Notes: generated from the letters alone by a model not told the origin. DNA of 6,222 nucleotides from CAZQIC01 sp964593555 (GCA_964593555.1 CAZQIC010000185.1:1-6222), one strand, 5' to 3'; shown: positions 1-6,175, numbered from the stretch's first letter. A program made the numbers and translations.

Positions 1-406
1 TTCTCCGATTTTTAGTCAAATCTCTAAAAGTGAATTTTTAGAACCCACCTTAAGTGTAAATTATAGAAGCTATGATATAGCATGGGATCTTGGAGATGGA
101 TATGCTGCTGGATGGAAAGGAAATTCTATGTCTGCATTAGCAAGGATGAATATACATTTTGGTTCTTCAGATAAGTTAGATGTTTATTGGGGATTTGGAA
201 TAGGCTATAGAACAAATAATTTCAAATATTACACTACTGATCCGGATGATGAAACTGTACTTGCCTGGAAGGCACTTCTTCCTATTGGTTTTGAAACTAC
301 AATGGGTGTGAGATATTATTTGACTGATAATATTGGAATATATGCAGAAGCTGGCTTGGGTAAATCTGTTGCACAAGCAGGATTAGCAATTAAGTTCGGT
401 AACTAG
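1..406 (+). CDS. Outer-membrane beta-barrel protein, 3' part (5' end outside window)
   Basis: The frame is open from the first complete codon at position 2 to a TAG at 404-406, giving 134 residues with the N-terminus and signal peptide missing. An internal ATG at 128 exists, but it is not the likely start because similarity to the next gene begins well before it (the NYRSYD segment here matches NYRSFD there). The protein has short alternating strands rich in Gly and aromatic residues (YWGFGIGYR, MGVRYYLTDNIGIYAEAGLG) and ends in LAIKFGN, as small OmpA-like or porin-like barrels of Bacteroidota do. About 60% of the last 87 residues are identical by eye to the protein at 646-1254, so the two are tandem paralogues. 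The terminal Phe is followed by Gly-Asn, whereas the paralogue ends in Phe. The location is inferred to be the outer membrane. Ligand and function are unknown. Confidence 0.85.
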   Translation, partial: SPIFSQISKSEFLEPTLSVNYRSYDIAWDLGDGYAAGWKGNSMSALARMNIHFGSSDKLDVYWGFGIGYRTNNFKYYTTDPDDETVLAWKALLPIGFETTMGVRYYLTDNIGIYAEAGLGKSVAQAGLAIKFGN

Positions 407-422
407 TTTTATTTTTTCTTTT

Positions 423-470
423 ACAAAGATCTCTGTTAAAATGTATTGTTTTAACAGAGATCTTTGTTTT
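423..470 (+). terminator. Intrinsic terminator, perfect 19-bp stem
   Basis: The arms at 423-441 and 449-467 are exact reverse complements (19 bp) around a 7-nt loop (TGTATTG). The 3' arm ends in a T that continues a T-run to 470. The hairpin begins 17 bp after the stop codon of the partial barrel gene. The T-run lies only on the downstream side, so it should act on + strand transcription. It separates this gene from its downstream paralogue. Confidence 0.85.
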
Positions 471-516
471 TATTCAGGTAGGAATTCTATTCAAAATATA
501 TTGAAAATTACTCGAG

Positions 517-524
517 TACATTTG
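517..524 (+). promoter_or_regulatory. Possible minus-7 promoter box for the second barrel gene
   Basis: TACATTTG matches the Bacteroidota minus-7 consensus TAnnTTTG exactly and is followed by CA. It lies after the upstream terminator and 121 bp before the ATG at 646. No TTTG is seen at the usual minus-33 distance. The nearest TTG (501-503) is only 13 nt away and belongs to a TTCAA-N6-TTGAA dyad at 490-505. The box is therefore plausible but not certain, and it would imply a leader of about 115 nt. The rest of 471-645 is AT-rich with two GCGTTTTT runs (571-578 and 600-607) and no gene. Confidence 0.4.
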
Positions 525-645
525 CATTAACTTTTGCCAGAGCGTGAAATTTACATCATAGTTTTTGACAGCGTTTTTATAACAAAAACTTTTTTTGGTG
601 CGTTTTTTGGTTAATTTAGCTTACAACTAAAATGAATAATTATCA

Positions 646-1254
646 ATGAAAACACAAAAAGCAATTTTACTTACACTGATTGCCTCGGCATTAATTTCAT
701 TTAATACCAGAGCAGGAAATGATGCGTTTGGTCAGGGAAAAATTATTATTTCAGCAGGATATGGCTTAGGAATTTCAGGCACATATTTCAGGTTATTAGA
801 ATCAGAAGCTAATTATCAGGCAAGATTCTTAGGTCCTATTGCTGCTAAATTTGAATATGGTGCATCAGATAAAATGGGTATGGGAATTAGTTTTAATTAT
901 AGATCATTTGATGTGAGTTATAACGAGAGCGGGTCCCAGGATACTCTTTCACTTTATACTTCAGGATACAAAGGCTCGCAATTTTCTATTCTTGCGAGAA
1001 TGAATATTCACTTTGGTACAACCGAAAAAATGGATTGGTACTGGGGACTTGGCCTTGGTTACAGAGGAGGATCCAGAACATTTTACACTTCAGATCCATA
1101 TGGCTCATCTGATTATTCGTTTAAAAATTTAATTCCAATTGGATTTGAAACAACTATTGGAATGAGGTATTATTTTACCGATAATATTGGCATTTATATG
1201 GAGGCAGGTTTGGCTAAAGCCTTGTTGCAGGGTGGTTTAGCAGTTAAATTCTGA
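646..1254 (+). CDS. Outer-membrane beta-barrel protein (tandem paralogue of the upstream gene)
   Basis: The protein has 202 residues. The N-terminus is a clear Sec signal peptide: MKTQK, then a hydrophobic stretch (about residues 6-18), with probable cleavage after TRA at residue 23. The mature part is a series of amphipathic strands with Gly and aromatic residues (KIIISAGYGLGISG, MDWYWGLGLGYR, IGMRYYFTDNIGIYMEAGLA). It ends in GLAVKF with a C-terminal Phe, the usual signal for barrel assembly. Its length suits an 8-stranded barrel. It is closely related to the truncated gene at the left edge, which points to local duplication. Conservation is highest around ARMNIHFG, PIGFETT and TDNIGIY; the segment near residues 141-158 differs and probably forms a surface loop. 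The ATG at 646 is chosen because the signal peptide starts there. No Shine-Dalgarno is visible. The gene has its own promoter region and terminator, and its function is unknown. Confidence 0.88.
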   Translation: MKTQKAILLTLIASALISFNTRAGNDAFGQGKIIISAGYGLGISGTYFRLLESEANYQARFLGPIAAKFEYGASDKMGMGISFNYRSFDVSYNESGSQDTLSLYTSGYKGSQFSILARMNIHFGTTEKMDWYWGLGLGYRGGSRTFYTSDPYGSSDYSFKNLIPIGFETTIGMRYYFTDNIGIYMEAGLAKALLQGGLAVKF

Positions 1255-1265
1255 TAAAAATTTTG

Positions 1266-1310
1266 CATAAAACTCTGCTGGCGTTCGTAAAATGTCAGCA
1301 GAGTTTTATG
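1266..1310 (+). terminator. Probable terminator hairpin after the second barrel gene
   Basis: The arms at 1266-1280 and 1296-1310 pair perfectly over 15 bp. The stem can be extended by a G-U and a C-G pair, leaving an 11-nt loop. The hairpin starts 11 bp after the stop codon. Its only T-run (TTTT) is inside the 3' arm and no clean T tract follows (ATATATATC), so it resembles an intrinsic terminator but is less canonical than the other two in the window. Confidence 0.65.
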
Positions 1311-1350
1311 ATATATATCAAGTCAAAAGCTTGTTTTAGAAGGATAAACT

Positions 1351-1374
1351 TGTTAAAAACACTGTTAAAAACAA
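1351..1374 (+). repeat. Tandem direct repeat TGTTAAAAACA upstream of nuoA
   Basis: Two adjacent 12-nt units (1351-1362 and 1363-1374) agree at 11 of 12 positions: TGTTAAAAACAC and TGTTAAAAACAA. They end 34 nt before the TAAATTTG box at 1409. The 12-nt period puts them on roughly the same face of the helix, as expected for a regulator site, but A-rich low-complexity sequence could also explain them. The regulatory role is inferred. Confidence 0.45.
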
Positions 1375-1382
1375 TAAAAAAA

Positions 1383-1416
1383 TTGCACCAAATACCAATG
1401 TAAATTGTTAAATTTG
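1383..1416 (+). promoter_or_regulatory. Candidate promoter of the nuo cluster
   Basis: TAAATTTG at 1409-1416 is an exact match to the Bacteroidota minus-7 consensus TAnnTTTG. A TTG at 1383-1385 lies 23 nt upstream, at the long end of the usual minus-33 spacing. Transcription would start near 1423 and give a leader of roughly 18 nt before the nuoA ATG. It lies downstream of the hairpin at 1266-1310, as expected for an independent unit. Confidence 0.55.
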
Positions 1417-1441
1417 TAAAACCGACTTTAACTAATTGTAC

Positions 1442-1822
1442 ATGGCATCAAATACCATCGTTGATTATTTTCCTATAGTAATAACTTTTTTAGTTGCCGG
1501 TGGGTTTGTTGTAACTACTATGGTGGTTTCTCACTTGCTTGGGCCTAAACGCAACAGCGATAAAAAGTTAGAAACATTCGAGTGCGGTATTGAGGTACAT
1601 GGGAATGCGCGTATACCTTTCTCCATCAAATATTTTGTCGTAGCAATTTTGTTTGTGCTGTTTGATGTGGAAGTAATTTTCATGTATCCCTGGGCGGTTA
1701 ATTTTAAAGAAATTATGGCGGCCTCGGGAATGAAGATATTTTTAGAAATGGTTTTGTTTATCGGCTTCTTTTTAGTTGGATTTGCTTACATCATTAAGAG
1801 GGGCGCTCTTAAGTGGGAATAA
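1442..1822 (+). CDS. nuoA: NADH-quinone oxidoreductase subunit A
   Basis: This is the ND3-type membrane subunit of respiratory complex I (NADH or another donor to quinone, coupled to proton pumping). The 126 residues have the usual length and layout: TM1 at about 10-33, a long loop, TM2 at about 63-85, and TM3 at about 98-118. The loop carries the family signature LETFECGIE followed by R57-I-P-F. Cys48 in ECG aligns with the ND3 switch-loop cysteine near the quinone site. TM2 contains FDVE (Asp75, Glu77), the conserved acidic residues of this subunit. I chose ATG 1442. An in-frame TTG at 1436 would add only two residues and is less likely. It is the first gene of the nuo cluster and lies 63 bp before nuoB. 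The TAA overlaps an ATG that opens only a 12-codon reading frame. Confidence 0.95.
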   Translation: MASNTIVDYFPIVITFLVAGGFVVTTMVVSHLLGPKRNSDKKLETFECGIEVHGNARIPFSIKYFVVAILFVLFDVEVIFMYPWAVNFKEIMAASGMKIFLEMVLFIGFFLVGFAYIIKRGALKWE

Positions 1823-1885
1823 TGATGGGATTGAAAAGAAACAAGTCTAATCGTGCGTGAGTACGAAGAGTTTAAAAAATAAAAG

Positions 1886-2443
1886 ATGGCGATCATTCAA
1901 GGTACAGAAATTAAAATAACAGATAAACCCGAAGGGGTAGAAGGGCAGGGCTTTTTCGCGACAAGTCTTGATAAGGCTGTTGGTCTCGCTCGCAAAAATT
2001 CACTTTGGCCATTACCATTCGCAACTTCTTGCTGCGGTATTGAGTTCATGGCCTTGATGGCTTCGCATTATGATTTTGGCCGTTTCGGTGCAGAGCGTTT
2101 ATCATTCTCGCCACGCCAAGCCGATCTGTTAATGGTGATGGGAACTATTGCAAAAAAAATGGCGCCGGTATTAAAACAAGTGTATGAGCAAATGGCGGAG
2201 CCGCGTTGGGTGTTATCAATGGGTGCATGCGCATCGAGTGGAGGTATATTTGATACATACAGTGTGTTGCAGGGTATCGACAGGATTATTCCTGTTGATG
2301 TGTATGTTCCGGGTTGTCCGCCAAGGCCGGAGCAAGTGATCGATGGGATTTTACAAATACAACAAATGGTAGGTAATGAAAGTCTTCGCAGAAGAAATTC
2401 TCCAGAGTACAAAGCAATGCTTGCAAGTTACGGCATAGAATAA
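1886..2443 (+). CDS. nuoB: NADH-quinone oxidoreductase subunit B (N2 cluster subunit)
   Basis: This is the PSST/Nqo6-type peripheral subunit, which binds the terminal [4Fe-4S] cluster N2 and passes electrons to quinone. The protein has 185 residues. The four cluster cysteines are all present: the adjacent pair Cys49-Cys50 in FATSCCGIEF, Cys115 in SMGACASSGG, and Cys144 in VPGCPPRP. Other family landmarks are GVEGQGFFAT near residue 18, SLWPLPFATS, FGRFGAERLSFSPRQAD, and VDVYVPGCPPRPE. The C-terminal tail after about residue 163 (rich in Arg, Ser and Lys) is short, as usual. The ATG at 1886 follows an A-rich stretch (AAAAAATAAAAG) rather than a Shine-Dalgarno. The gene ends 2 bp before nuoC, which supports co-transcription. 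All expected functional residues are intact. Confidence 0.97.
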   Translation: MAIIQGTEIKITDKPEGVEGQGFFATSLDKAVGLARKNSLWPLPFATSCCGIEFMALMASHYDFGRFGAERLSFSPRQADLLMVMGTIAKKMAPVLKQVYEQMAEPRWVLSMGACASSGGIFDTYSVLQGIDRIIPVDVYVPGCPPRPEQVIDGILQIQQMVGNESLRRRNSPEYKAMLASYGIE

Positions 2444-2445
2444 TT

Positions 2446-2949
2446 ATGGAGAACCTCCTCACATTTGTTAATGATAAACTCAAGGCCAAATTTGGCGAAG
2501 CGATTATTTCTTCTTCACAAGAAAGAGATTTTCCTGTTTTTGTTGTAGAAAGAAATAAAATAATTGAGATCATTTCCTATCTGAAAGAAGAAGCGGAGCT
2601 TGGATTTGGCTTTTTAACCACCATGTGCGCTGTGCATTTTCCGGATAATACCGGAGCGGAATTTGGAATGATGTACCAGCTGCATAATCTACCTAAGAAT
2701 TTAAGAATAAGATTGAAAATATTTTTTCCTGTAAGCGATGTGATTGTTCCTACACTTACCGGTGTTTTCCCTGCCGCTAACTGGATGGAAAGACAGGAGT
2801 ACGATTTTTATGGAATTATTTTCAAGGGACATCCAAATCTTAAACGCATACTTAATGTTGATGATATGGATTATTTCCCAATGAGAAAAGAATATCCGTT
2901 GGAAGATGGAACAAGGGAAGATAAAAACGATAAAATGTTTGGAAGATAG
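2446..2949 (+). CDS. nuoC: NADH-quinone oxidoreductase subunit C (30-kDa subunit)
   Basis: This is the 30-kDa/Nqo5-type peripheral subunit, which packs against NuoD and NuoB in the connecting arm. It binds no cofactor. The 167 residues end in the diagnostic signature near 115-152: ERQEYDFYGIIFKGHP, then LKRIL and RKEYPLE. The N-terminal part (about 1-110) is the alpha/beta domain with GFGFLTTMCAVHFPD near 53-67 and a VPTLTGVFPAANWMER lead-in to the signature. The protein is separate, not fused to NuoD as in Escherichia coli. It starts 2 bp after the nuoB stop and ends 11 bp before nuoD, so it is almost certainly in one operon with both. The C-terminus after residue 153 is charged and short. 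Confidence 0.96.
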   Translation: MENLLTFVNDKLKAKFGEAIISSSQERDFPVFVVERNKIIEIISYLKEEAELGFGFLTTMCAVHFPDNTGAEFGMMYQLHNLPKNLRIRLKIFFPVSDVIVPTLTGVFPAANWMERQEYDFYGIIFKGHPNLKRILNVDDMDYFPMRKEYPLEDGTREDKNDKMFGR

Positions 2950-2960
2950 TTTGCGACCCC

Positions 2961-4175
2961 ATGACAGAAGAAAAAAAGATTATAGCAAAAGATATAGAAG
3001 ATAAAGATTACTCCATTCTTAACCTGGGGCCAACGCATCCTGCAACACATGGTATTTTCCAAAATGTGTTAAAGATGGATGGGGAAATTATTGTTGAAGC
3101 CGAATCTACTGTTGGATATATTCACCGTGCTTTCGAAAAACTAGCGGAGCATAGGCCGTATAATCAAATTACTCCTATCACTGATCGTCTAAACTATTGC
3201 TCATCGCCTCTCAATAACATGGGTTGGCACATGACAGTAGAAAAATTAGCTGGCATTGAAATTCCAAAACGCGTTCAATATTTGCGTGTCATTGTAATGG
3301 AGCTGGCTCGTATTGCCGATCATTTGGTTTGCAATAGTGTGGTAGGCGTTGATACAGGAGCAATGACAGTGTTTTTATATGTGTTCCAATTCCGTGAACA
3401 TATTTACGAGATATATGAGGAGATGTGTGGTGCGCGCTTAACAACCAACGTCGGCCGTATTGGTGGAATGGAACGCGATTTTTCTGATAAGTGCTGGGCG
3501 AAAATAGATAAGTTATTAAAAGAACTTCCGGAAGGATTAAAAGAATTTGAGAACCTGCTTACACGTAACAGAATATTTATGGACCGTACCATTGGCTGCG
3601 GACCAATTACAGCAGAGAAAGCGTTGGGTTATGGATTCACAGGTCCTAACCTTCGTGCTGCAGGTGTTGATTATGATGTGCGTGTGATGAACCCGTATTC
3701 GGGTTATGAAGATTTTGATTTTATTATTCCTGTCGGAACAAATGGAGATACTTACGATCGTTTCATGGTGCGTGAACAGGAAATGTGGGAGAGCATGAGT
3801 ATCATTAAACAAGCGATGCAAAAAATAAAAAATATTCCCGGAAAAGTTTTTCATGCAGATGTTCCTGAATTTTATTTACCACCTAAGGAAGAGGTGTATA
3901 ATAAAATGGAGGCGCTCATTTATCATTTTAAAATTGTAATGGGTGAAATGGAAATTCCTAAAGGGGAAGTTTATCATGCCATTGAAGCAGGCAACGGTGA
4001 ATTGGGATTTTATTTAATAAGTGATGGCGGTAGAACACCGTATCGCCTGCATTTCAGGAGGCCATGCTTTATTTATTACCAGGCTTATACGGAAATGATA
4101 AAAGGTACAATGCTTTCAGATGCCATACTTACCATGAGTAGTATGAATGTGATTGCGGGAGAATTAGACGCATAA
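2961..4175 (+). CDS. nuoD: NADH-quinone oxidoreductase subunit D (49-kDa subunit)
   Basis: This is the 49-kDa/Nqo4-type subunit. With NuoB it forms the quinone head-group pocket, and it is related to [NiFe]-hydrogenase large subunits. The 404 residues have normal length. NLGPTHPATHG at 21-31 carries the expected quinone-site histidine (probably His30), and DRLNYCSSPLNN contains Tyr79, the likely quinone-binding tyrosine. Further family blocks are GYIHRAFEKLAEHRPYNQ near 52-69, NVGRIGGMERDF near 163, TIGCGPITAEKALGYGFTGP near 210, and PKGEVYHAIEAGNGELGFYL near 333. The end is odd: it reads GELDA, where family members usually end in Asp-Arg. Tandem TAA codons (4173-4178) close the gene. The bases before the ATG are C-rich (CGACCCC) without a Shine-Dalgarno. 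The next gene is not nuoE but a desaturase 15 bp away. Confidence 0.97.
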   Translation: MTEEKKIIAKDIEDKDYSILNLGPTHPATHGIFQNVLKMDGEIIVEAESTVGYIHRAFEKLAEHRPYNQITPITDRLNYCSSPLNNMGWHMTVEKLAGIEIPKRVQYLRVIVMELARIADHLVCNSVVGVDTGAMTVFLYVFQFREHIYEIYEEMCGARLTTNVGRIGGMERDFSDKCWAKIDKLLKELPEGLKEFENLLTRNRIFMDRTIGCGPITAEKALGYGFTGPNLRAAGVDYDVRVMNPYSGYEDFDFIIPVGTNGDTYDRFMVREQEMWESMSIIKQAMQKIKNIPGKVFHADVPEFYLPPKEEVYNKMEALIYHFKIVMGEMEIPKGEVYHAIEAGNGELGFYLISDGGRTPYRLHFRRPCFIYYQAYTEMIKGTMLSDAILTMSSMNVIAGELDA

Positions 4176-4190
4176 TAAAAAATTAAAAAT

Positions 4191-5261
4191 ATGTCAAGGG
4201 TAACATTCAATAACAAAAACAGCGCTTTTTTTAATGAACTGCGCCAAAAGGTAGATGACTATTTTACTTCGAACAATATTAAACCTACCGGTAATTACAA
4301 ATTATATTGGAAATCCATTATACTGCTTTCATCCGCAGCTACTTTATATACTATACTGGTGTTTTTTACGCCGACGCAATGGTGGGTTGCGCTTGCGTTG
4401 TGCACCGTGTTAGGTATTGTATTAGCAGGTATAGGGTTTAATGTGATGCACGATGGTGCGCATGGAAGTTACTCACGAAAAAAATGGGTGAATGATGTAA
4501 TGGCGCTTTCTCTTAATTTAATGGGAGGCAATTCCTATATCTGGAAAAATAAACACAATTTAAATCACCATTCATTTACCAATATAGAAGGTATGGATGA
4601 TGATATCGATATTAAGCCTTGGATACGCACTCATAAAAATCAGCCGCGTTATTTTTATCATCGCTTCCAACACATTTATTGGGTGCTGCTTTATGGTGTT
4701 ACTTATTTATTATGGGTGTTTGTACAGGATTTTAGAAAATATTTTTCCGGAAAAATTGCCGATACAAAATTAAGAGCGATGAGTACAAAAGATCATGTTA
4801 TTTTCTGGGTGAGTAAATTGCTTTACATCGCATTGTTCATTGTACTTCCTATCATTAAACTTGGTTTGGTAGAAATGATATTGGGTTATATTGTGATGTC
4901 ATTTGTATGCGGTTTTATTATAAGTGTTGTATTTCAATTAGCCCATATTGTTAACGATACGACATTTCCTATGCCTAATGAGGATTCAAGGAAAATTGAC
5001 CAGGAATGGGCCATTCATCAATTGGCTACCACGGCTAATTTTTCTACAAAAAGTAAAATTATCGGATGGTTTACAGGAGGATTAAATTTCCAGGTCGAGC
5101 ACCATTTATTTCCCAAGATAAGTCATGTTCATTACCCTAAAATCAGTGAATTTGTAAAGGAAACCTGCGAAAAATTTAATGTACAGTACATTGAGTATCC
5201 TAATCTCTTTTCTGCGATTCGTTCGCATGTATCGTATCTGAGGCTTGCCGGGACTATTTAG
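4191..5261 (+). CDS. Membrane fatty-acid desaturase (acyl-CoA/acyl-lipid type)
   Basis: The 356-residue protein belongs to the membrane-bound di-iron desaturase family, which introduces a double bond into a fatty acyl chain using O2 and two electrons. All three histidine boxes are present: HDGAH (87-91), HNLNHH (122-127) and QVEHH (301-305). His252 and His276 are further candidates. A Gln in the third box is typical of the front-end (delta-5/delta-6, linoleoyl-CoA) branch, but there is no fused cytochrome b5, so a separate electron donor is needed. Hydrophobic segments lie near 43-60, 64-85, 162-180, 203-222 and 226-250. Blocks such as WAIHQLATTANFS (273-285) and GGLNFQVEHHLFP (296-308) support the assignment. 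The start is 15 bp after nuoD behind an A-rich leader, and no promoter or terminator lies between them, so read-through from nuo is likely. Substrate and regiospecificity cannot be read from the sequence. Confidence 0.9.
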   Translation: MSRVTFNNKNSAFFNELRQKVDDYFTSNNIKPTGNYKLYWKSIILLSSAATLYTILVFFTPTQWWVALALCTVLGIVLAGIGFNVMHDGAHGSYSRKKWVNDVMALSLNLMGGNSYIWKNKHNLNHHSFTNIEGMDDDIDIKPWIRTHKNQPRYFYHRFQHIYWVLLYGVTYLLWVFVQDFRKYFSGKIADTKLRAMSTKDHVIFWVSKLLYIALFIVLPIIKLGLVEMILGYIVMSFVCGFIISVVFQLAHIVNDTTFPMPNEDSRKIDQEWAIHQLATTANFSTKSKIIGWFTGGLNFQVEHHLFPKISHVHYPKISEFVKETCEKFNVQYIEYPNLFSAIRSHVSYLRLAGTI

Positions 5262-5266
5262 CCGGT

Positions 5267-5297
5267 TTTTCAGTCTGAGACTAATGTCGTAGCTTTG
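5267..5297 (+). promoter_or_regulatory. Candidate promoter for the lipoprotein gene
   Basis: TAGCTTTG at 5290-5297 is an exact match to TAnnTTTG. A TTTT at 5267-5270 lies 19 nt upstream, a good minus-33 spacing with three of four bases matching TTTG. Between the two lies an 11-nt dyad, AGTCT-G-AGACT (5272-5282). Transcription would start near 5304, giving a leader of about 70 nt that contains a small CCCTT/AAGGG hairpin (5324-5338). This suggests the lipoprotein is expressed apart from the desaturase. Confidence 0.5.
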
Positions 5298-5374
5298 CCT
5301 GGCATTTAAATAATGCTGTATTGCCCTTCCTTAAAGGGTATTCAAAAGAAATAACTAAAAAGAAAATTCTACAA

Positions 5375-6055
5375 ATGAAAAAATTCCAATCGCTTATTGT
5401 AATCGTAATTTTTGGGACCGCAACAATGCTGATTTATAACGGATGTAAAAAAGAAAAACCTGCACCCGCAGAAACCTGTTATGATGGTATACAAAACCAA
5501 AATGAAACAGGGGTAGATTGTGGTGGAAAATGTGACCCATGTCCAAGCCTATTATGTGATGGCAATGGCACCACATCGTATATGCCCTTAACACTAAATA
5601 ATGTTTGGACTTATAAACTTCCGGGAGGTGTATCATGGGATCGTACAATTACGGCCGATTCAATGGTAACTTTTGGTTCTAATACATATTTCAGGTTAGA
5701 AGCATATGAGCAGTCATCAGGATACGCTTATACATATTTCAGAACGGATGGAGCAGGTAATGTTTACGAATATAAAGTAAGCGAGGGAGCAGAATATATG
5801 GCAGTGCCAGCGAGCCCAACTAACGGACAGGTTTGTGCTACTTATTCAGGAACATATACAGTTGCTTCTTTAAAAGTTGTTGTTGCCAACGTACAGGTGG
5901 GTACATCTGCATGTACCTATAATGGCTGTGTTCAAATGGGCGAGTATGATGGATCTGGAATACTTCAGGGTAGCTTTTATTACAAAAAAGGATTAGGATT
6001 AGTAAGGATATCATATGTAACATTCACCGATCTTAAAGCGGTAACCCTTAACTAA
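5375..6055 (+). CDS. Probable lipoprotein with a Cys-rich DCGG motif, function unknown
   Basis: From ATG 5375 the protein has 226 residues. An in-frame TTG at 5321 would add 18 polar residues before the signal peptide and is unlikely. MKK and a hydrophobic core (about 6-20) precede YNGC at 21-24, so Cys24 is the likely lipidation site, although Tyr and Asn make the lipobox atypical. Next comes the motif C-YDGI-N-ETGVDCGG-C-PC with Cys35, 49, 53 and 56 (Cys61 follows), which is common in secreted Bacteroidota proteins and probably forms disulfides or binds metal. The rest looks like a compact beta-rich domain: PLTLNNVWTYK near 71, YFRTDGAGNVYEY near 121, and YYKKGLGLVRI near 202, a layout seen in many uncharacterised lipoproteins of the phylum. 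Cys154, Cys180 and Cys185 could pair. Location is probably the outer membrane or periplasm. It has its own promoter candidate and terminator. Confidence 0.8.
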   Translation: MKKFQSLIVIVIFGTATMLIYNGCKKEKPAPAETCYDGIQNQNETGVDCGGKCDPCPSLLCDGNGTTSYMPLTLNNVWTYKLPGGVSWDRTITADSMVTFGSNTYFRLEAYEQSSGYAYTYFRTDGAGNVYEYKVSEGAEYMAVPASPTNGQVCATYSGTYTVASLKVVVANVQVGTSACTYNGCVQMGEYDGSGILQGSFYYKKGLGLVRISYVTFTDLKAVTLN

Positions 6056-6090
6056 AACCTCTTTTAAAGATAAATTACAGCATAATTATT

Positions 6091-6130
6091 AATGCCATTT
6101 GCTCTAATTAGTAGGTAAATGGCATTTTTT
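6091..6130 (+). terminator. Intrinsic terminator after the lipoprotein gene
   Basis: The arms AATGCCATTT (6091-6100) and AAATGGCATT (6117-6126) pair perfectly over 10 bp. Three further pairs (G-U, C-G, U-G) leave a 10-nt loop. The 3' arm runs directly into a six-T tract (6125-6130). It begins 36 bp after the stop codon and separates the lipoprotein from the next gene. Confidence 0.82.
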
Positions 6131-6175
6131 ATGGGTTTACAATTTTAAAATTAGACGTTTTATTTATTTTTTTTG

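Noticed and set aside
176..376. Minus-strand open frame opposite the first barrel gene.
   Set aside because: It is a shadow of the + strand coding sequence, with no recognisable domain and no upstream signals. The other minus-strand frames (for example 2068-2412, 3537-3854 and 5394-5648) are rejected for the same reason.
632..649. ATG AAT AAT TAT CAA TGA, a five-codon frame overlapping the start of the second barrel gene.
   Set aside because: It is very short, in AT-rich DNA, and lacks any leader-peptide feature such as repeated regulatory codons or an attenuator hairpin.
1389..1457. CAAATACCA occurring twice (1389-1397 and 1449-1457) around the nuoA start.
   Set aside because: It is only 9 bp, one copy lies inside the nuoA coding region, and no further copies were seen. 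Chance is the simplest explanation.
1822..1860. A 12-codon reading frame (MMGLKRNKSNRA) whose ATG overlaps the nuoA stop codon, in the 63-bp gap before nuoB.
   Set aside because: It is too short to judge, shows no family signature, and a TAATG overlap is frequent by chance. It could be translationally coupled, but nothing in the sequence supports a product.
2941..2960. GATAGTTTGCGACC just before nuoD, resembling a minus-7 box.
   Set aside because: The spacing inside the box is one base short of TAnnTTTG, it overlaps the nuoC stop, and it lies within a tight operon, so a promoter here is not supported.
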